Shown one piece after another: positions 7,493 to 16,541 of a stretch of DNA of 64,000 nt (the stretch's first letter is position 1; every line of letters begins with the position of its first letter). Made by a program: the position numbers and the translations under genes. The notes under the pieces were generated by a model. It was not told where the DNA came from. It did no database searches and saw only the letters and a list, made by a program, of their open reading frames with translations. The stretch is from Firmicutes bacterium UBA5389 (lineage in GTDB: Bacteria > Bacillota > DTU025), in contig DHON01000122.1 in assembly GCA_002409965.1 (NCBI GenBank), positions 542 to 64,541 on the forward strand, given 5' to 3'.

Positions 7493-8691
7493 GAGGTTCG
7501 ATGCGGGCTTTGGGTGTGTTCCTCTTGTGCGTTGCAACGGCGGCGGGCATCGGCGCAACTGCCTGCACGGGCATGGGCTCGACTGCGGGCTCAGGCGCCG
7601 CTGGCCGCCTAGCTGAGTCGGACGTGTCAGAGCAGGCAGTCCATTTGCTTGCCGCAGTCGCCCGGCTGCCGCGGCTGACGCTGGCCGTTGCGGGCGATGT
7701 AATGTTCGACCGCGGAGTGAGACGGGTATGCGGCGAGCGGGGGAGTGATTGGCCTCTGTCGGCGGTGCGCCCCGTGCTGACCGCTGCCGATGTGGCATTT
7801 CTGAACTTGGAGACCAGCATCGCCCGGGGCGGCGCGCGCCTGCCCGGCAAGGGCATATGGTTTCGCTCCGATCCCGAGTTCGCGCAGCGACTGGCGGACG
7901 CGGGCGTGGATGTGGTTACTCTCGCCAACAACCACGTCCTCGACTACGATGATCCGGCATTCGCCGAAACCCTCTCCAACCTGGCCGCGGCCGGGATGGC
8001 CGTGTGTGGAGCCGGAAAGGACCTTGCGCAGGCGCGCCGGCCCGCGGTGATCTGGGCCAACGGCATATCCGTGGCCTTCTTGGGTTACTCGGAGTTCGCC
8101 CACATCTATTGGTCCATCGCCCGGCCCAAGCGTTTCGTGGCCGGCGCCGCGAGCCCCGGCATCACGCCCTGGGACCGCGAGGTCATCTTGGAGGACATCA
8201 GGCTCGCCAAGAGACTGGCGGATCATGTCGTGGTCTCATTTCACTGGGGAGACGAGTACGTTTCGATGCCGGCAGATAGGCAGGTGCAGCTGGCGCATGC
8301 GGCCATCGATGCCGGGGCAAGCGTGGTGCACGGGCATCACCCGCACGTGCTGCAGCCGGTAGAGGTCTACCACGGCGGAGTGATTGTCTACTCCATGGGC
8401 AACTTCGTCTTTGACCAGAAGAAGCCGCGCACCGTGGAGAGTATGATCGCCCTCGTGACGTTCTCGCCAAAAGCGGTGGTGCGGGCGGAGATCATACCGG
8501 CGCGGATAGAGGAATGCCGCCCCCGACCTCTCACGGCCTGGGCGGCGCGGGCCGCTATTGACAAGATCAGCCTGGCCTCGGCGCGGATGGGCACGCGAAT
8601 CGTGGCCATCGGCGAACGTGGGCTAGTTATGGGTCCGTTGATCAAGGGCGGCCCCATTGAGACCGAAGGCTTCCGCGATCTCTTCCCGTGA
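7489..8691 (+). CDS. CapA-family metallophosphatase-like protein
   Basis: This 400-aa protein has an N-terminal hydrophobic signal with a cysteine at residue 26 (a weak lipobox, TAC). The CapA/PGA-synthesis phosphatase fold follows: AGDVMFDRGV (D70), FLNLETSIARGG, LANNHVLDY, VVSFHWGDEY and HGHHPHVLQP, then YSMGNFVFDQ. CapA proteins are exported or surface-linked and belong to the metallophosphoesterase superfamily; in Bacillus, CapA takes part in polyglutamate capsule export. No capB/capC genes are nearby, so a capsule role is not supported here. Its 3' end overlaps the convergent rqcH by 69 bp. Confidence 0.85.
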   Translation: MRGSMRALGVFLLCVATAAGIGATACTGMGSTAGSGAAGRLAESDVSEQAVHLLAAVARLPRLTLAVAGDVMFDRGVRRVCGERGSDWPLSAVRPVLTAADVAFLNLETSIARGGARLPGKGIWFRSDPEFAQRLADAGVDVVTLANNHVLDYDDPAFAETLSNLAAAGMAVCGAGKDLAQARRPAVIWANGISVAFLGYSEFAHIYWSIARPKRFVAGAASPGITPWDREVILEDIRLAKRLADHVVVSFHWGDEYVSMPADRQVQLAHAAIDAGASVVHGHHPHVLQPVEVYHGGVIVYSMGNFVFDQKKPRTVESMIALVTFSPKAVVRAEIIPARIEECRPRPLTAWAARAAIDKISLASARMGTRIVAIGERGLVMGPLIKGGPIETEGFRDLFP

Positions 8692-10611
8692 CGGGGTCAC
8701 CCAGAGAGTTCTGTGGCGGTCGTAAATGACCATCCCCGGGCGGGCCCCGCGCGGCTTGCGCACATTCTTCACCAGAGTGCAGTCCACGGCGATGTTCGAC
8801 GACATACGGGCTCGGCTGTAGTAGGCTGCGAGCAGCGCTGCGGCGCGCACAGTCTCCTCCGGCACGTCTTCTGCGGCCCGGCGCTTCAGCACTACGTGCG
8901 AACCGTGCACATCTTTGGCGTGGAACCACAGGTCATGGCCGCGCGCCAGCTTCAAAGTGAGATGGTCGTTCTGAAGGTTGTTTCGGCCCACGAATATCTC
9001 GTGCCCGGAGCGTGCCGTGTACCTCGCCGGCATGTGTATTCGCGCGCGTCCGTCTCGCTCAGCGCGTCCCGTCCGTCCCGCTCGTCCTGATTGCCCCGAT
9101 TGTCCCATGTGGTCCTTGCGCCCCGCGCCTCGCGGGCGCGCGTAGCCCAGCGCCGCCAGCTCCTCCTGGATGGAATCGAGGTGTTCCATGCCATCGGCCA
9201 TGTCGATCATGCTCGACACGCTTTCGAGATAGGCGTTGTCGCCCTCGGTCGCGGCGATGTTGTCGGCCACCGCCGCGAGCGCTCGCTGCGCTCGGGCGTA
9301 CCGGGCGAACAAGGCCTGGGCATTGGCCGATGCCGACAGAGACGGGTCCACCTCGACCTCTACTTGCGCCATGTTGGGGTCGAAGTAGTCCACTGCCTGG
9401 ACACGCTCCGCCCTCAGCGGGCCATTTCCGAAGAGATGAAGGTTGGCGGTGAGCAGTTCGCCTTGTCGCCGCAGGCAGTCTGACTGAGCGGCGCGGGTGA
9501 GTTCTGCGCGCTGAGCTTCCAGCTTGCGCCGGCCACGATCCAGCAACGCCGCCACTTCGCGCGCCATCGCTCGGCGGCGCTCCTCCAGCTGTTCCACCTG
9601 CTCAGCTCTGGAGTAACACGCGTCGATCATGTCGGACGCCGATGTGAACCGCTCTGTGCGCAGCCGCGCGGCATCGCCGGCGAGGTGCGAGAGGCCGGCG
9701 CACGACAGCGCCGCGGCGCGCCCGTTCTCCCATTCGAAAGCCGCCTCGAACACGAAGCGTTCCTTGCGTGCCCCGTCAAGGAAGGCCGAAAACGTCTCCC
9801 ACAGCTGGGCCAGTTGGGCATCGTCTAGCTCTGTCGCGCTTTGCGCCGGATCCAGCCCAGCCGCAAACGCGAGCTCAGCTCCGAGCGTTGGGCCGATGCC
9901 CGCGAAATACTGCGCCAGCGCTTCTCCAACACCGCGCGCGGATGCATGCCTGTTCCCGGCGGGCGTCTCGGGCTGTGTCGACGCGTTCGCCCGCGCCTGC
10001 TCTCGCGCCTGCTCTCGCGCTTGCTCCTGCGCAGCGCGTCTGCGAATAGCTGCGATGAATGCTTCACGGGTTGGAACGTCTCGGGGATCCGCCCGGTCCA
10101 TCGGCGGCGGAGGCAGGTACACCGCGCCCGGAAGCAGTTCGCGGTATCTGTTCCGCGATTGGTCTACACGGCGCGCGGCGTCCAGGATCCGACCGTCCAT
10201 GTCGGTCAAGACGATGTTGCTGAGCCGTCCCGTGATCTCCGCTATGAGCAACTTGTTCTGGGACGGGTCGGCATCGGCCCATCCCTCGACCTGTATGGTG
10301 AGAACCCGGTCCAGCTCCAGCTGGCGCACGAGCACTATTCGTCCGCCTGTCAGGTGTTTGCGCACGAGCATCGCAAAGGGAGTGGGCTCTGGAAGCGACA
10401 TCGGCGGATCAGAAGTGAGGCAGACACGCGCCGCCAACGGCGATGCCGATGCCAGCAGGGACCGCGTGCGACCACGTCCGACGGAGATTACGATGGAGTC
10501 GCGGGACGCGGAATACACCCGATCTATCTTGGTTCCTACGAGTTCGCACCGGATTTCGGCCGCCGCCGCCGATAGCAGGAAACCGTCCATCTGTAGCCAT
10601 CGCCTGTTCAT
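8623..10611 (-). CDS. rqcH: RqcH (Rqc2/NEMF homologue), ribosome quality control
   Basis: This 662-aa protein has an NFACT-N domain at its N-terminus (MDGFLLSAAAAEI, KHLTGGRIVLVRQLELDR with the conserved Asp-Arg at about 101-102, then AEITGRLSNIVLTD), a central coiled coil, and the C-terminal NFACT-R domain (GHEIFVGRNNLQNDHLT, DLWFHAKDVHGSHVVL). RqcH binds obstructed 50S subunits and drives alanine tailing of stalled chains. ATG 10611 has GGAGG seven bases upstream. Two low-complexity inserts are unusual: an AREQ repeat near residues 195-210 and a GQSGRAGRTGR segment before NFACT-R. Confidence 0.92.
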   Translation of the reverse strand: MNRRWLQMDGFLLSAAAAEIRCELVGTKIDRVYSASRDSIVISVGRGRTRSLLASASPLAARVCLTSDPPMSLPEPTPFAMLVRKHLTGGRIVLVRQLELDRVLTIQVEGWADADPSQNKLLIAEITGRLSNIVLTDMDGRILDAARRVDQSRNRYRELLPGAVYLPPPPMDRADPRDVPTREAFIAAIRRRAAQEQAREQAREQARANASTQPETPAGNRHASARGVGEALAQYFAGIGPTLGAELAFAAGLDPAQSATELDDAQLAQLWETFSAFLDGARKERFVFEAAFEWENGRAAALSCAGLSHLAGDAARLRTERFTSASDMIDACYSRAEQVEQLEERRRAMAREVAALLDRGRRKLEAQRAELTRAAQSDCLRRQGELLTANLHLFGNGPLRAERVQAVDYFDPNMAQVEVEVDPSLSASANAQALFARYARAQRALAAVADNIAATEGDNAYLESVSSMIDMADGMEHLDSIQEELAALGYARPRGAGRKDHMGQSGQSGRAGRTGRAERDGRARIHMPARYTARSGHEIFVGRNNLQNDHLTLKLARGHDLWFHAKDVHGSHVVLKRRAAEDVPEETVRAAALLAAYYSRARMSSNIAVDCTLVKNVRKPRGARPGMVIYDRHRTLWVTPSREEIAEAFGLNGAALDQRTHN
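9992..10027 (-). repeat. 12-bp tandem repeat inside rqcH
   Basis: Three consecutive 12-nt units (cgcgcctgctct twice, then cgcgcttgctcc) encode a repeated Ala-Arg-Glu-Gln stretch on the minus strand. It keeps the frame and lies in a linker or helix region, so expansion would be tolerated. Confidence 0.75.
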
Positions 10612-10795
10612 ACATGAGCCTCCGAATTCGTTAAGTGTGTTACCTGCGTTCGCGCAGCATTGCATCTGCATCCACGCAACATGGTATCACATCCTGCGGC
10701 GAGCGGCGCAGCGCACAGTGCACCCGCTCGCCCGAGATTGCCCGTAGCTGCACGCTTGCACGGGCATTACCGGGGTGAAGCGGACAACTGTGGCA

Positions 10796-10825
10796 TTAAC
10801 GCCGCCAAGGGCCCATAGGTATAGT
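10796..10825 (+). promoter_or_regulatory. Promoter candidate of the P-type ATPase gene
   Basis: TTAACG (10796-10801), an 18-nt spacer and TATAGT (10820-10825). This puts the transcription start near 10832, downstream of the GTG at 10824, which supports the ATG at 10875. The divergent rqcH leader occupies the other side of the 263-bp intergenic region; no clear minus-strand promoter was found. Confidence 0.5.
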
Positions 10826-10874
10826 GGACGAGACTTCCCTGCCGGCGGGGCAGGGGGCGGAGGTGGGCGGGGAG

Positions 10875-13730
10875 ATGTCGATGGCGCGCGCATGGCATTC
10901 GGTGAGTATGGGTGTGATTGAGCGGGAGTTGGAGACTTCTGCAGCACGCGGGCTGGAAGCCCGGGACGTGCAAGCGCGGCAGGCAGCATACGGGCCCAAC
11001 GAGATCCAGGCGGCGCGCGGCCCGTCTGTCCTGGCCATGCTGGCCGGGCAATTCCAGGACTTCATGGTTCTGGTGCTGCTCGGGGCAACAGCCGTCTCCG
11101 CCGTGCTCGGCGAATATCGGGACGTGGCGGCGATTCTCGCCATAGTCGTGATGAACGCGTTCCTCGGCTTTGTGCAGGAATTCAGGGCCGAGCGGGCACT
11201 GGCCGCCCTGCGCCGGCTGGCGGCGCCTCATGCCGCCGTGTTGCGGGAGGGGCGGGCGATGCACGTGGACGCGTCTGAGCTCGTGCCCGGCGACATCATT
11301 CTTCTGGGGCAGGGCGATCGGGTTCCGGCTGACGCACGTCTTTCGGAGTGCCACGGGGTGGAAGCGGACGAATCGGCGCTCACAGGCGAGTCCCGGCCGA
11401 CGCGCAAAGACGCCGACTCCATCGTGCGCGAGTCCGCCCCGGTGGCGGAGCATCGCAACATGCTGTACGCCGGGACTGTGATCACGCGCGGGCGCGGGAA
11501 AGCCATAGTGGTGAGCACGGGTATGGACACTCAGATAGGGACGATCGCCGGCATGATCAGCGGGGCGTCTGAAGGACAGACTCCGCTTCAGCGGCGCCTG
11601 GCGCAGCTTGGACGGTGGATCGTCTTGGCGTGCCTCTTGATCTGCGCCGCCGTGGCCGCGCTGGGCGTGGCGCGCGGCGAATCGGTGCAGTCCATGTTCA
11701 TGGCGGGCGTGAGCTTGGCGGTGGCCGCCATACCAGAAGGGCTGCCGGCGATAGTCACCATCAGCTTGGCCCTGGGCGTTCAGAGGATGAGCGCACGTCA
11801 CGCCATCGTCCGTCGGCTTTCGGCGGTCGAGACTTTGGGATGCGCCACGGTGATCTGCGCCGACAAGACAGGCACGCTCACGCGCAACGAGATGACTGTG
11901 GTGGCGGTGGATCTAGTCCCCCGGGAACTGCGAGTGACGGGTTCGGGATACGCGCCGGACGGGGAGTTTCGGGAGGTGGGTGGGCCGGGGCGCGGGGATG
12001 TACCGGCGCCCGAGAGGCGCATCGACGACCCGGCGCGCGACCCAGCTCTCCCGGCCCTGCGTGAGCTGCTGCTGTGCGCGGCTCTGTGCAATGACGCCAG
12101 CCTGACGCGGGAGGCGGCGGGCTCGACTGCGACCGCCCGGAGCAGGAGGACGTGGAGCGTTGTGGGCGATCCCACCGAAGGCGCGCTGCTTTGCATGGCG
12201 CACAAGGGCGGGCTGGGCGTGATGCGCCAAGTCCGCGCCTTCAGCCGAGTGGCTGAGATCCCGTTCGAGCCGGAGCGGAGGATGATGGCGGTGGTGTGCC
12301 AGGACCCCGAGGGGGTGTTCACGTTCGTCAAAGGGGCGCCTCAGGTCGTGTTGGAGCTGTGCGACAGCTACTATGTGGGACAGGAGAGGGTGGATCGCGA
12401 TGCGCGGTTCGACCGCGAGGTGCTTGCCAGGAACTTGGGGCTGGCGCGCCGGGCCATGCGCGTGCTGGCGTTGGCTTGCGCCCGCGGCAACCTCATAGAG
12501 GAGCGGGCGGACGGGCGGGGCGATTCGGAACCCCACGTGTCGCCTCATCTGACATTTCTGGGACTTGTGGGGATGATGGACCCGCCTCGACCGGAGGCGG
12601 CGAGGTCGGTGGAACGGGCCAGGCGCGCCGGCATCCGGACTATCATGATCACAGGCGATCACGCGGAGACGGCCAGAGCCATCGCAATGCAAATCGGGCT
12701 GATCGGGCCGGACGGTTCCACCGATCACGAGACGCGCACCGGCCGGGTAGTCACCGGCGAGCAGTTGGACGATGCCGCCGATCATGAGGTGGCGCGCATG
12801 GCCGACACTGCCGCGGTGTTCGCCCGGGTGGCGCCGGCGCACAAGCTGCGGATAGTGCGGGCGCTTCGCGAACGCGGCCACATCGTGGCCATGACGGGCG
12901 ATGGAGTGAACGACGCCCCGGCCATTCGCGAGGCCAACATCGGGATCTCCATGGGTCTGAAGGGCACCGATGTGGCGCGGGAGGCGTCCAGCATGGTGCT
13001 GGGCGATGACGACTATGCCACCATCATAGCCGCAATAGAGGAGGGCCGGTCGATCTACGACAACATCCGCAAGTTCATCAGGTATCTTCTGGCGAGCAAC
13101 GTGGGGGAAGTGGCGGCCATGTTGCTTACGGCCTTGGCGGGCCTGCCCCTGCCGCTAACGCCCATTCAGCTTCTGTGGATGAACCTGATGACCGACGGCC
13201 TGCCGGCGATGGCTCTGGCCGCCGATCCCACCGACCCCGACGCCATGTCGCGGCCGCCCCGTCGCCCGGACGAAGGGGTATTCGCGCGCGGGTTGGGGCT
13301 GAAGATCCTAACGCAGGGGATGTTCATCGGGCTCTGCACGATAGCCTGCTACGTCCTGGCCGGGCTGGCGCTCGGTCATGACCTGGCCACCGCGCGCACT
13401 ATGGCATTTAGCACCCTGGTCATGTCGCAGTTGATCTACGTCTTCCACTGCCGATCTGAAAGATACTCGGTGTCCCAGATCGGCCTGGCCTCCAACGGAT
13501 TCCTGGTGGCCGCCGTAGCTGTATCCGCAGGGCTTCAGGTGGCCGGGGTGCAGCTTGCAGCGGGCCAAGCATTCTTGGGCACGCGTCCGCTCTCGCTGAT
13601 CGATTGGGCGTTGGTGCTGTTTCTGTCGGGGTGGTCGGTGGTGCTCACCGCCATCGCTCGGGTGGGGAGGCGGGCGATGCGGCGCCGATTTCACGCGTTC
13701 AGAGTGAGAAATGCAAAGAAAAGCGGGTGA
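10875..13730 (+). CDS. Type II (Ca2+-type) P-type cation ATPase
   Basis: This 951-aa membrane pump has all the P-type ATPase elements: TGES at residue 170 (dephosphorylation loop), PEGLPAIVTI in the fourth membrane helix, phosphorylation site DKTGTLT with D330, the nucleotide-binding KGAPQVVLELC, and TGDGVNDAPAIREANIGISMG in the hinge. The N-terminal cation-ATPase domain and the C-terminal six-helix unit (LLWMNLMTDGLPAMALAADP) match SERCA/PMR1-like calcium pumps. A role in Ca2+ (or Mn2+) efflux is likely; the ion is not proven by motifs alone. ATG 10875 has CGGAGG 11 nt upstream; 10881 is an equally plausible start. Confidence 0.92.
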   Translation: MSMARAWHSVSMGVIERELETSAARGLEARDVQARQAAYGPNEIQAARGPSVLAMLAGQFQDFMVLVLLGATAVSAVLGEYRDVAAILAIVVMNAFLGFVQEFRAERALAALRRLAAPHAAVLREGRAMHVDASELVPGDIILLGQGDRVPADARLSECHGVEADESALTGESRPTRKDADSIVRESAPVAEHRNMLYAGTVITRGRGKAIVVSTGMDTQIGTIAGMISGASEGQTPLQRRLAQLGRWIVLACLLICAAVAALGVARGESVQSMFMAGVSLAVAAIPEGLPAIVTISLALGVQRMSARHAIVRRLSAVETLGCATVICADKTGTLTRNEMTVVAVDLVPRELRVTGSGYAPDGEFREVGGPGRGDVPAPERRIDDPARDPALPALRELLLCAALCNDASLTREAAGSTATARSRRTWSVVGDPTEGALLCMAHKGGLGVMRQVRAFSRVAEIPFEPERRMMAVVCQDPEGVFTFVKGAPQVVLELCDSYYVGQERVDRDARFDREVLARNLGLARRAMRVLALACARGNLIEERADGRGDSEPHVSPHLTFLGLVGMMDPPRPEAARSVERARRAGIRTIMITGDHAETARAIAMQIGLIGPDGSTDHETRTGRVVTGEQLDDAADHEVARMADTAAVFARVAPAHKLRIVRALRERGHIVAMTGDGVNDAPAIREANIGISMGLKGTDVAREASSMVLGDDDYATIIAAIEEGRSIYDNIRKFIRYLLASNVGEVAAMLLTALAGLPLPLTPIQLLWMNLMTDGLPAMALAADPTDPDAMSRPPRRPDEGVFARGLGLKILTQGMFIGLCTIACYVLAGLALGHDLATARTMAFSTLVMSQLIYVFHCRSERYSVSQIGLASNGFLVAAVAVSAGLQVAGVQLAAGQAFLGTRPLSLIDWALVLFLSGWSVVLTAIARVGRRAMRRRFHAFRVRNAKKSG

Positions 13731-13732
13731 AA

Positions 13733-13748
13733 GTGGGTGAACACCCAC
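13733..13748 (+). terminator. Small hairpin after the P-type ATPase
   Basis: GTGGGT pairs with ACCCAC around a gaac loop, starting two bases after the stop codon. The stem is short and there is no T run, so this is a weak candidate. Confidence 0.3.
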
Positions 13749-13830
13749 ATTGGATGCAGGAATTTCGCCGCGTAGGTGGAATAAGACGCACCGGAAAGCC
13801 GTGTATTCAGGCCAAAGCTGAGTCAAACAC

Positions 13831-13860
13831 TTGATGCAGCTGGGATCTGTGTAGTAGAAT
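13831..13860 (+). promoter_or_regulatory. Promoter candidate of the yicC-mihF-remA-gmk operon
   Basis: TTGATG (13831-13836), an 18-nt spacer and TAGAAT (13855-13860). Initiation would fall near 13867, about 33 nt before the yicC start. Confidence 0.5.
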
Positions 13861-13899
13861 GAACTGCACGGTTAAGAGCGAAGGGTGAAATGCCAGCTC

Positions 13900-14778
13900 A
13901 TGTTGGAGAGTATGACAGGTTACGGTCGTGCGGTTCACGTGTGCGACGATGGCGCGGTCACAGTTGAGATGAAGTCCGTAAACCACAGATACCTGGACGT
14001 ATCTTTTCGAATGCCCCGTGAGTTCGCCCAGGTTGAAGAGGCTGCAAGGACGCTTGTGTCTGAGCGGCTCTCGCGAGGCAGAGTGGATGTATCGGTGTCG
14101 GTGGAATGGCGCAGTTCGCTCCGGCGCACGGTAGTCTTCGACACGCACCTCGCGCGCGTTTATGCTGAGGGTCTGGCCAGTCTCGCAGCCGACCTCTCTC
14201 TCTCGGGAGCCGTGACAGCCGAAGCGCTGGCGCGGTACCCCGATGTGATCACGGTCCAGGAGTCCGGCGCCGACCCCGAAACGCTTTGGGCGATGTTCCG
14301 CCCGGCGCTTGAGGAGGCCCTGAATCAGCTGGTCGCGATGCGTCGGGCAGAGGGGCAGAGGCTCGAAAGCGACATTGTGCATAGAGTTAGGAAAATTGAG
14401 CAAACACTAGTCGAAATCGTCAAGCACGCCCCCGATTCAGTTGAGGCTTACCGGACGAGGCTTGCCCGAAGGGTAGCTGAGATGCTGGGGGATGCCCGTG
14501 TCGACGAGGCCAGGCTCGCGACTGAGGTAGCTCTGTTCGCTGACAGATGCGATTACACGGAGGAGGCGGTCCGTTTCAGGAGCCACATCGAGCAGTTCTG
14601 CCGCACGCTGAGCGAGGGGGGAGCTCGGGGCAAGAAGCTCGATTTCATCACTCAAGAGATGAACCGCGAATCCAATACAATCGCGTCCAAGGCTCAACAC
14701 TCACTTGTGTCGGCCCATGTGGTCGAGATCAAGTCTGAACTGGAGAAGGTTCGCGAACAGGTGCAGAACGTGGAATGA
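13900..14778 (+). CDS. yicC: YicC/YloC family endoribonuclease
   Basis: This 292-aa protein starts with the family hallmark ESMTGYGRA and has VEMKSVNHRYLDV, a long central helical region, and the C-terminal DUF1732 end GKKLDFITQEMNRESNTIASK. YicC/YloC proteins are metal-dependent endoribonucleases that form a hexameric clamp on RNA. The ATG at 13900 matches the usual N-terminus; GTG 13885 would add five residues and is the other choice because the ribosome site is ambiguous. It heads a conserved cluster with remA, gmk and rpoZ. Confidence 0.92.
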   Translation: MLESMTGYGRAVHVCDDGAVTVEMKSVNHRYLDVSFRMPREFAQVEEAARTLVSERLSRGRVDVSVSVEWRSSLRRTVVFDTHLARVYAEGLASLAADLSLSGAVTAEALARYPDVITVQESGADPETLWAMFRPALEEALNQLVAMRRAEGQRLESDIVHRVRKIEQTLVEIVKHAPDSVEAYRTRLARRVAEMLGDARVDEARLATEVALFADRCDYTEEAVRFRSHIEQFCRTLSEGGARGKKLDFITQEMNRESNTIASKAQHSLVSAHVVEIKSELEKVREQVQNVE

Positions 14779-14824
14779 GCATCGGCAAACCTAAGGCGAA
14801 CAATTCATGGGAGGTGCGCGAATA

Positions 14825-15136
14825 ATGGCATTGCCAGAACTGACACCCGAACAGAAGCGCGAGGCGCTCAAGAAGGCCCAGGAGGTCAGGAGCAAGAGGG
14901 CGAAGGTCAGGGCGGATCTCAAGGCTGGAAGCATGACGCTCGAGGGCGTTCTGAGCCGGGCGGAGGACGAAGTCATCGGCAAGATGCGCGTTGCATACTT
15001 GCTGGAGTCGCTACCGAGGATCGGCAAGGTACGTTCCCGCCAGATTATGGAGGAGATCGGCATCGACGAGAGCCGAAGAGTCCAGGGGCTTGGCGTTCGC
15101 CAGAAGGAAGCTCTTCTGAAGAAGCTGGCCAAGTAG
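14825..15136 (+). CDS. mihF: Actinobacterial-type integration host factor (mIHF)
   Basis: This 103-aa protein is basic and helical, beginning MALPELTPEQK. It has DEVIGKMRVAYLLESLPRIG and RSRQIMEEIGIDESRRVQGL, the helix-two-turn-helix region with which mIHF binds duplex DNA. mIHF is a nucleoid protein first defined in mycobacteria and Streptomyces, where it lies directly upstream of gmk-rpoZ-coaBC. The same order is kept here except that remA is inserted. GGGAGG lies at good distance from ATG 14825. It is unrelated to the classical HU/IHF fold. Confidence 0.92.
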   Translation: MALPELTPEQKREALKKAQEVRSKRAKVRADLKAGSMTLEGVLSRAEDEVIGKMRVAYLLESLPRIGKVRSRQIMEEIGIDESRRVQGLGVRQKEALLKKLAK

Positions 15137-15147
15137 GGGGATCAGAC

Positions 15148-15423
15148 GTGGGCATCAAGCTCGTCAGCATAGGCTTCGGCAATATTGTCGCAGCCAACAG
15201 GCTTGTGGCCATAGTCAGCCCTGAATCGGCGCCGATAAGGCGCATAATCCGGGAGGGCCGCGAGCGCGGTATGCTGATCGATGTGACGTTCGGCCGGCGG
15301 ACGCGGGCCGTCATGATCGCCGACAGCGGCCACGTGATCTTGACATCTGTTCAGCCGGAGACGGTTGCGCAGCGGGTCCGGCTCGCGCAGGCTCAGGACC
15401 CCGAGGCTGACGAGCGCAGCTAA
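15148..15423 (+). CDS. remA: RemA family DNA-binding regulator (DUF370)
   Basis: This 91-aa protein has the RemA core KLVSIGFGNIVAANRLVAIV, SPESAPIRRII and VTFGRRTRAVMIADSGHVIL. In Bacillus subtilis RemA activates matrix and osmoprotection operons, assembling as a DNA-wrapping ring. The gene is a Firmicute marker and nearly always sits before gmk. GTG 15148 starts it 11 bases after mihF, so two nucleoid-type proteins are made from the same operon. Confidence 0.92.
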   Translation: MGIKLVSIGFGNIVAANRLVAIVSPESAPIRRIIREGRERGMLIDVTFGRRTRAVMIADSGHVILTSVQPETVAQRVRLAQAQDPEADERS

Positions 15424-15480
15424 GCTTGTGCCCCCAGCGCGTATCGAAACCCGAAACAGGGGAAGCAACGGAGTTGTGAA

Positions 15481-16128
15481 ATGTTAGGCGAGCGTGTCGA
15501 GTTCCCGAGAACTCGAGGCAATCTAGTAGTGATCTCCGGTCCTTCAGGATCCGGGAAGAATTCGGTGCTTGCCGAGGTAAGGCAGAGCGTGCCCAATCTG
15601 ACCTATTCCGTCTCGGCGACGACCCGGGCGCCGCGACACGGCGAGATGGACGGGGTACACTATTTCTTCGTCAAGCATGATGAGTTCGTAGCGATGATGG
15701 AGGCGGGCGGCTTTCTTGAGACGGCGGAGTTCTGTGGCAACTACTACGGCACTCCGCGATCATTGGTCCAAGAGAGACTGGACGCCGGCGAAGACGTGAT
15801 TATGGACATCGAGATACGCGGGGCCGACCAGGTCCGCGCGGCGATGCCCGATGCGGTCTTCATCTTCCTCGTGCCGCCGTCTTACGCGGAGCTCAGAGCG
15901 AGGATCGAGAGGCGGGGATCGGAATCGCCCGAGGCGGTTCGACGCCGTCTCGCTAAAGCGGTGGAGGAGATACCCGCCGTATTCAGGTATGACTATGTAG
16001 TGATGAACAGCCGCCTTGATCAGGCCGTTGACCGGATCAGGTCGATAATCCTCGCCGAGCGGGCGCGAGTGTCGCGGTGCGACTGCGGCGCATTTGTGCG
16101 CAGGTTCGCGCCGGAGGCATTCGACTAG
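15481..16128 (+). CDS. gmk: Guanylate kinase
   Basis: This 215-aa enzyme phosphorylates GMP to GDP with ATP. It has a P-loop GPSGSGKNSV near residues 20-29, the GMP-binding SATTRAPRHGEMDGVHYFFV, and LEIRG-like MDIEIRGADQVR. The P-loop has Asn where Ser/Thr/Gly is more common after GK; this position is variable in guanylate kinases, so activity is still expected. The C-terminus carries a short extra segment with CDCGAFVRRF. Confidence 0.93.
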   Translation: MLGERVEFPRTRGNLVVISGPSGSGKNSVLAEVRQSVPNLTYSVSATTRAPRHGEMDGVHYFFVKHDEFVAMMEAGGFLETAEFCGNYYGTPRSLVQERLDAGEDVIMDIEIRGADQVRAAMPDAVFIFLVPPSYAELRARIERRGSESPEAVRRRLAKAVEEIPAVFRYDYVVMNSRLDQAVDRIRSIILAERARVSRCDCGAFVRRFAPEAFD

Positions 16129-16235
16129 CACGACCTACACCTAGGCCTCCCTGACGCCGCGCGCGGGCGCCGGCGGATGAAGGGGGCTTTGCAAGGTACC
16201 GGGAATTGGATTCGATGCGAATGGAGGCTACTCTA

Positions 16236-16535
16236 TTGATACGACCCTCTCTGGAGGAGCTGATCTCAAAATCCGATAGCCGCTACACTCTGGTGGTGAT
16301 GGCCGCGAGACGAGCGCGCACTATCATGAACATCCAGCAGAAGCGCGGGGGCAATCTGGCCGAGAAGCCGGTCACGCTGGCCTTGCGCGAGATCGCCGAA
16401 GGGCGGATCCAGTTCTACCGGCCTGCCCCGGGCGAGGTCGAAGAGACTGTCGAAGAAGCTCCCATCGGCCGATGGGGCGATGGGGCGGCGGCCGACCTCT
16501 TCACGCAGCTTGGCGGCGACTCCGGCGGCAGGTGA
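16236..16535 (+). CDS. rpoZ: RNA polymerase omega subunit
   Basis: This 99-aa protein reads MIRPSLEELISKSDSRYTLV, then MAARRARTIM and KPVTLALREIAEGRI, the usual omega core that latches the beta-prime subunit. TTG 16236 is chosen because GGAGG lies exactly eight bases upstream and the resulting N-terminus matches Firmicute omegas. ATG codons at 16215 and 16221 would add 5-7 residues. The acidic tail is longer than usual. Confidence 0.9.
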   Translation: MIRPSLEELISKSDSRYTLVVMAARRARTIMNIQQKRGGNLAEKPVTLALREIAEGRIQFYRPAPGEVEETVEEAPIGRWGDGAAADLFTQLGGDSGGR

Positions 16536-16541
16536 CCTCTG

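Noticed and set aside
9629..10747. 372-codon plus-strand frame opposite rqcH
   Set aside because: Ser/Arg/Pro/Ala-rich translation with no domain; antisense to strongly conserved RqcH motifs.
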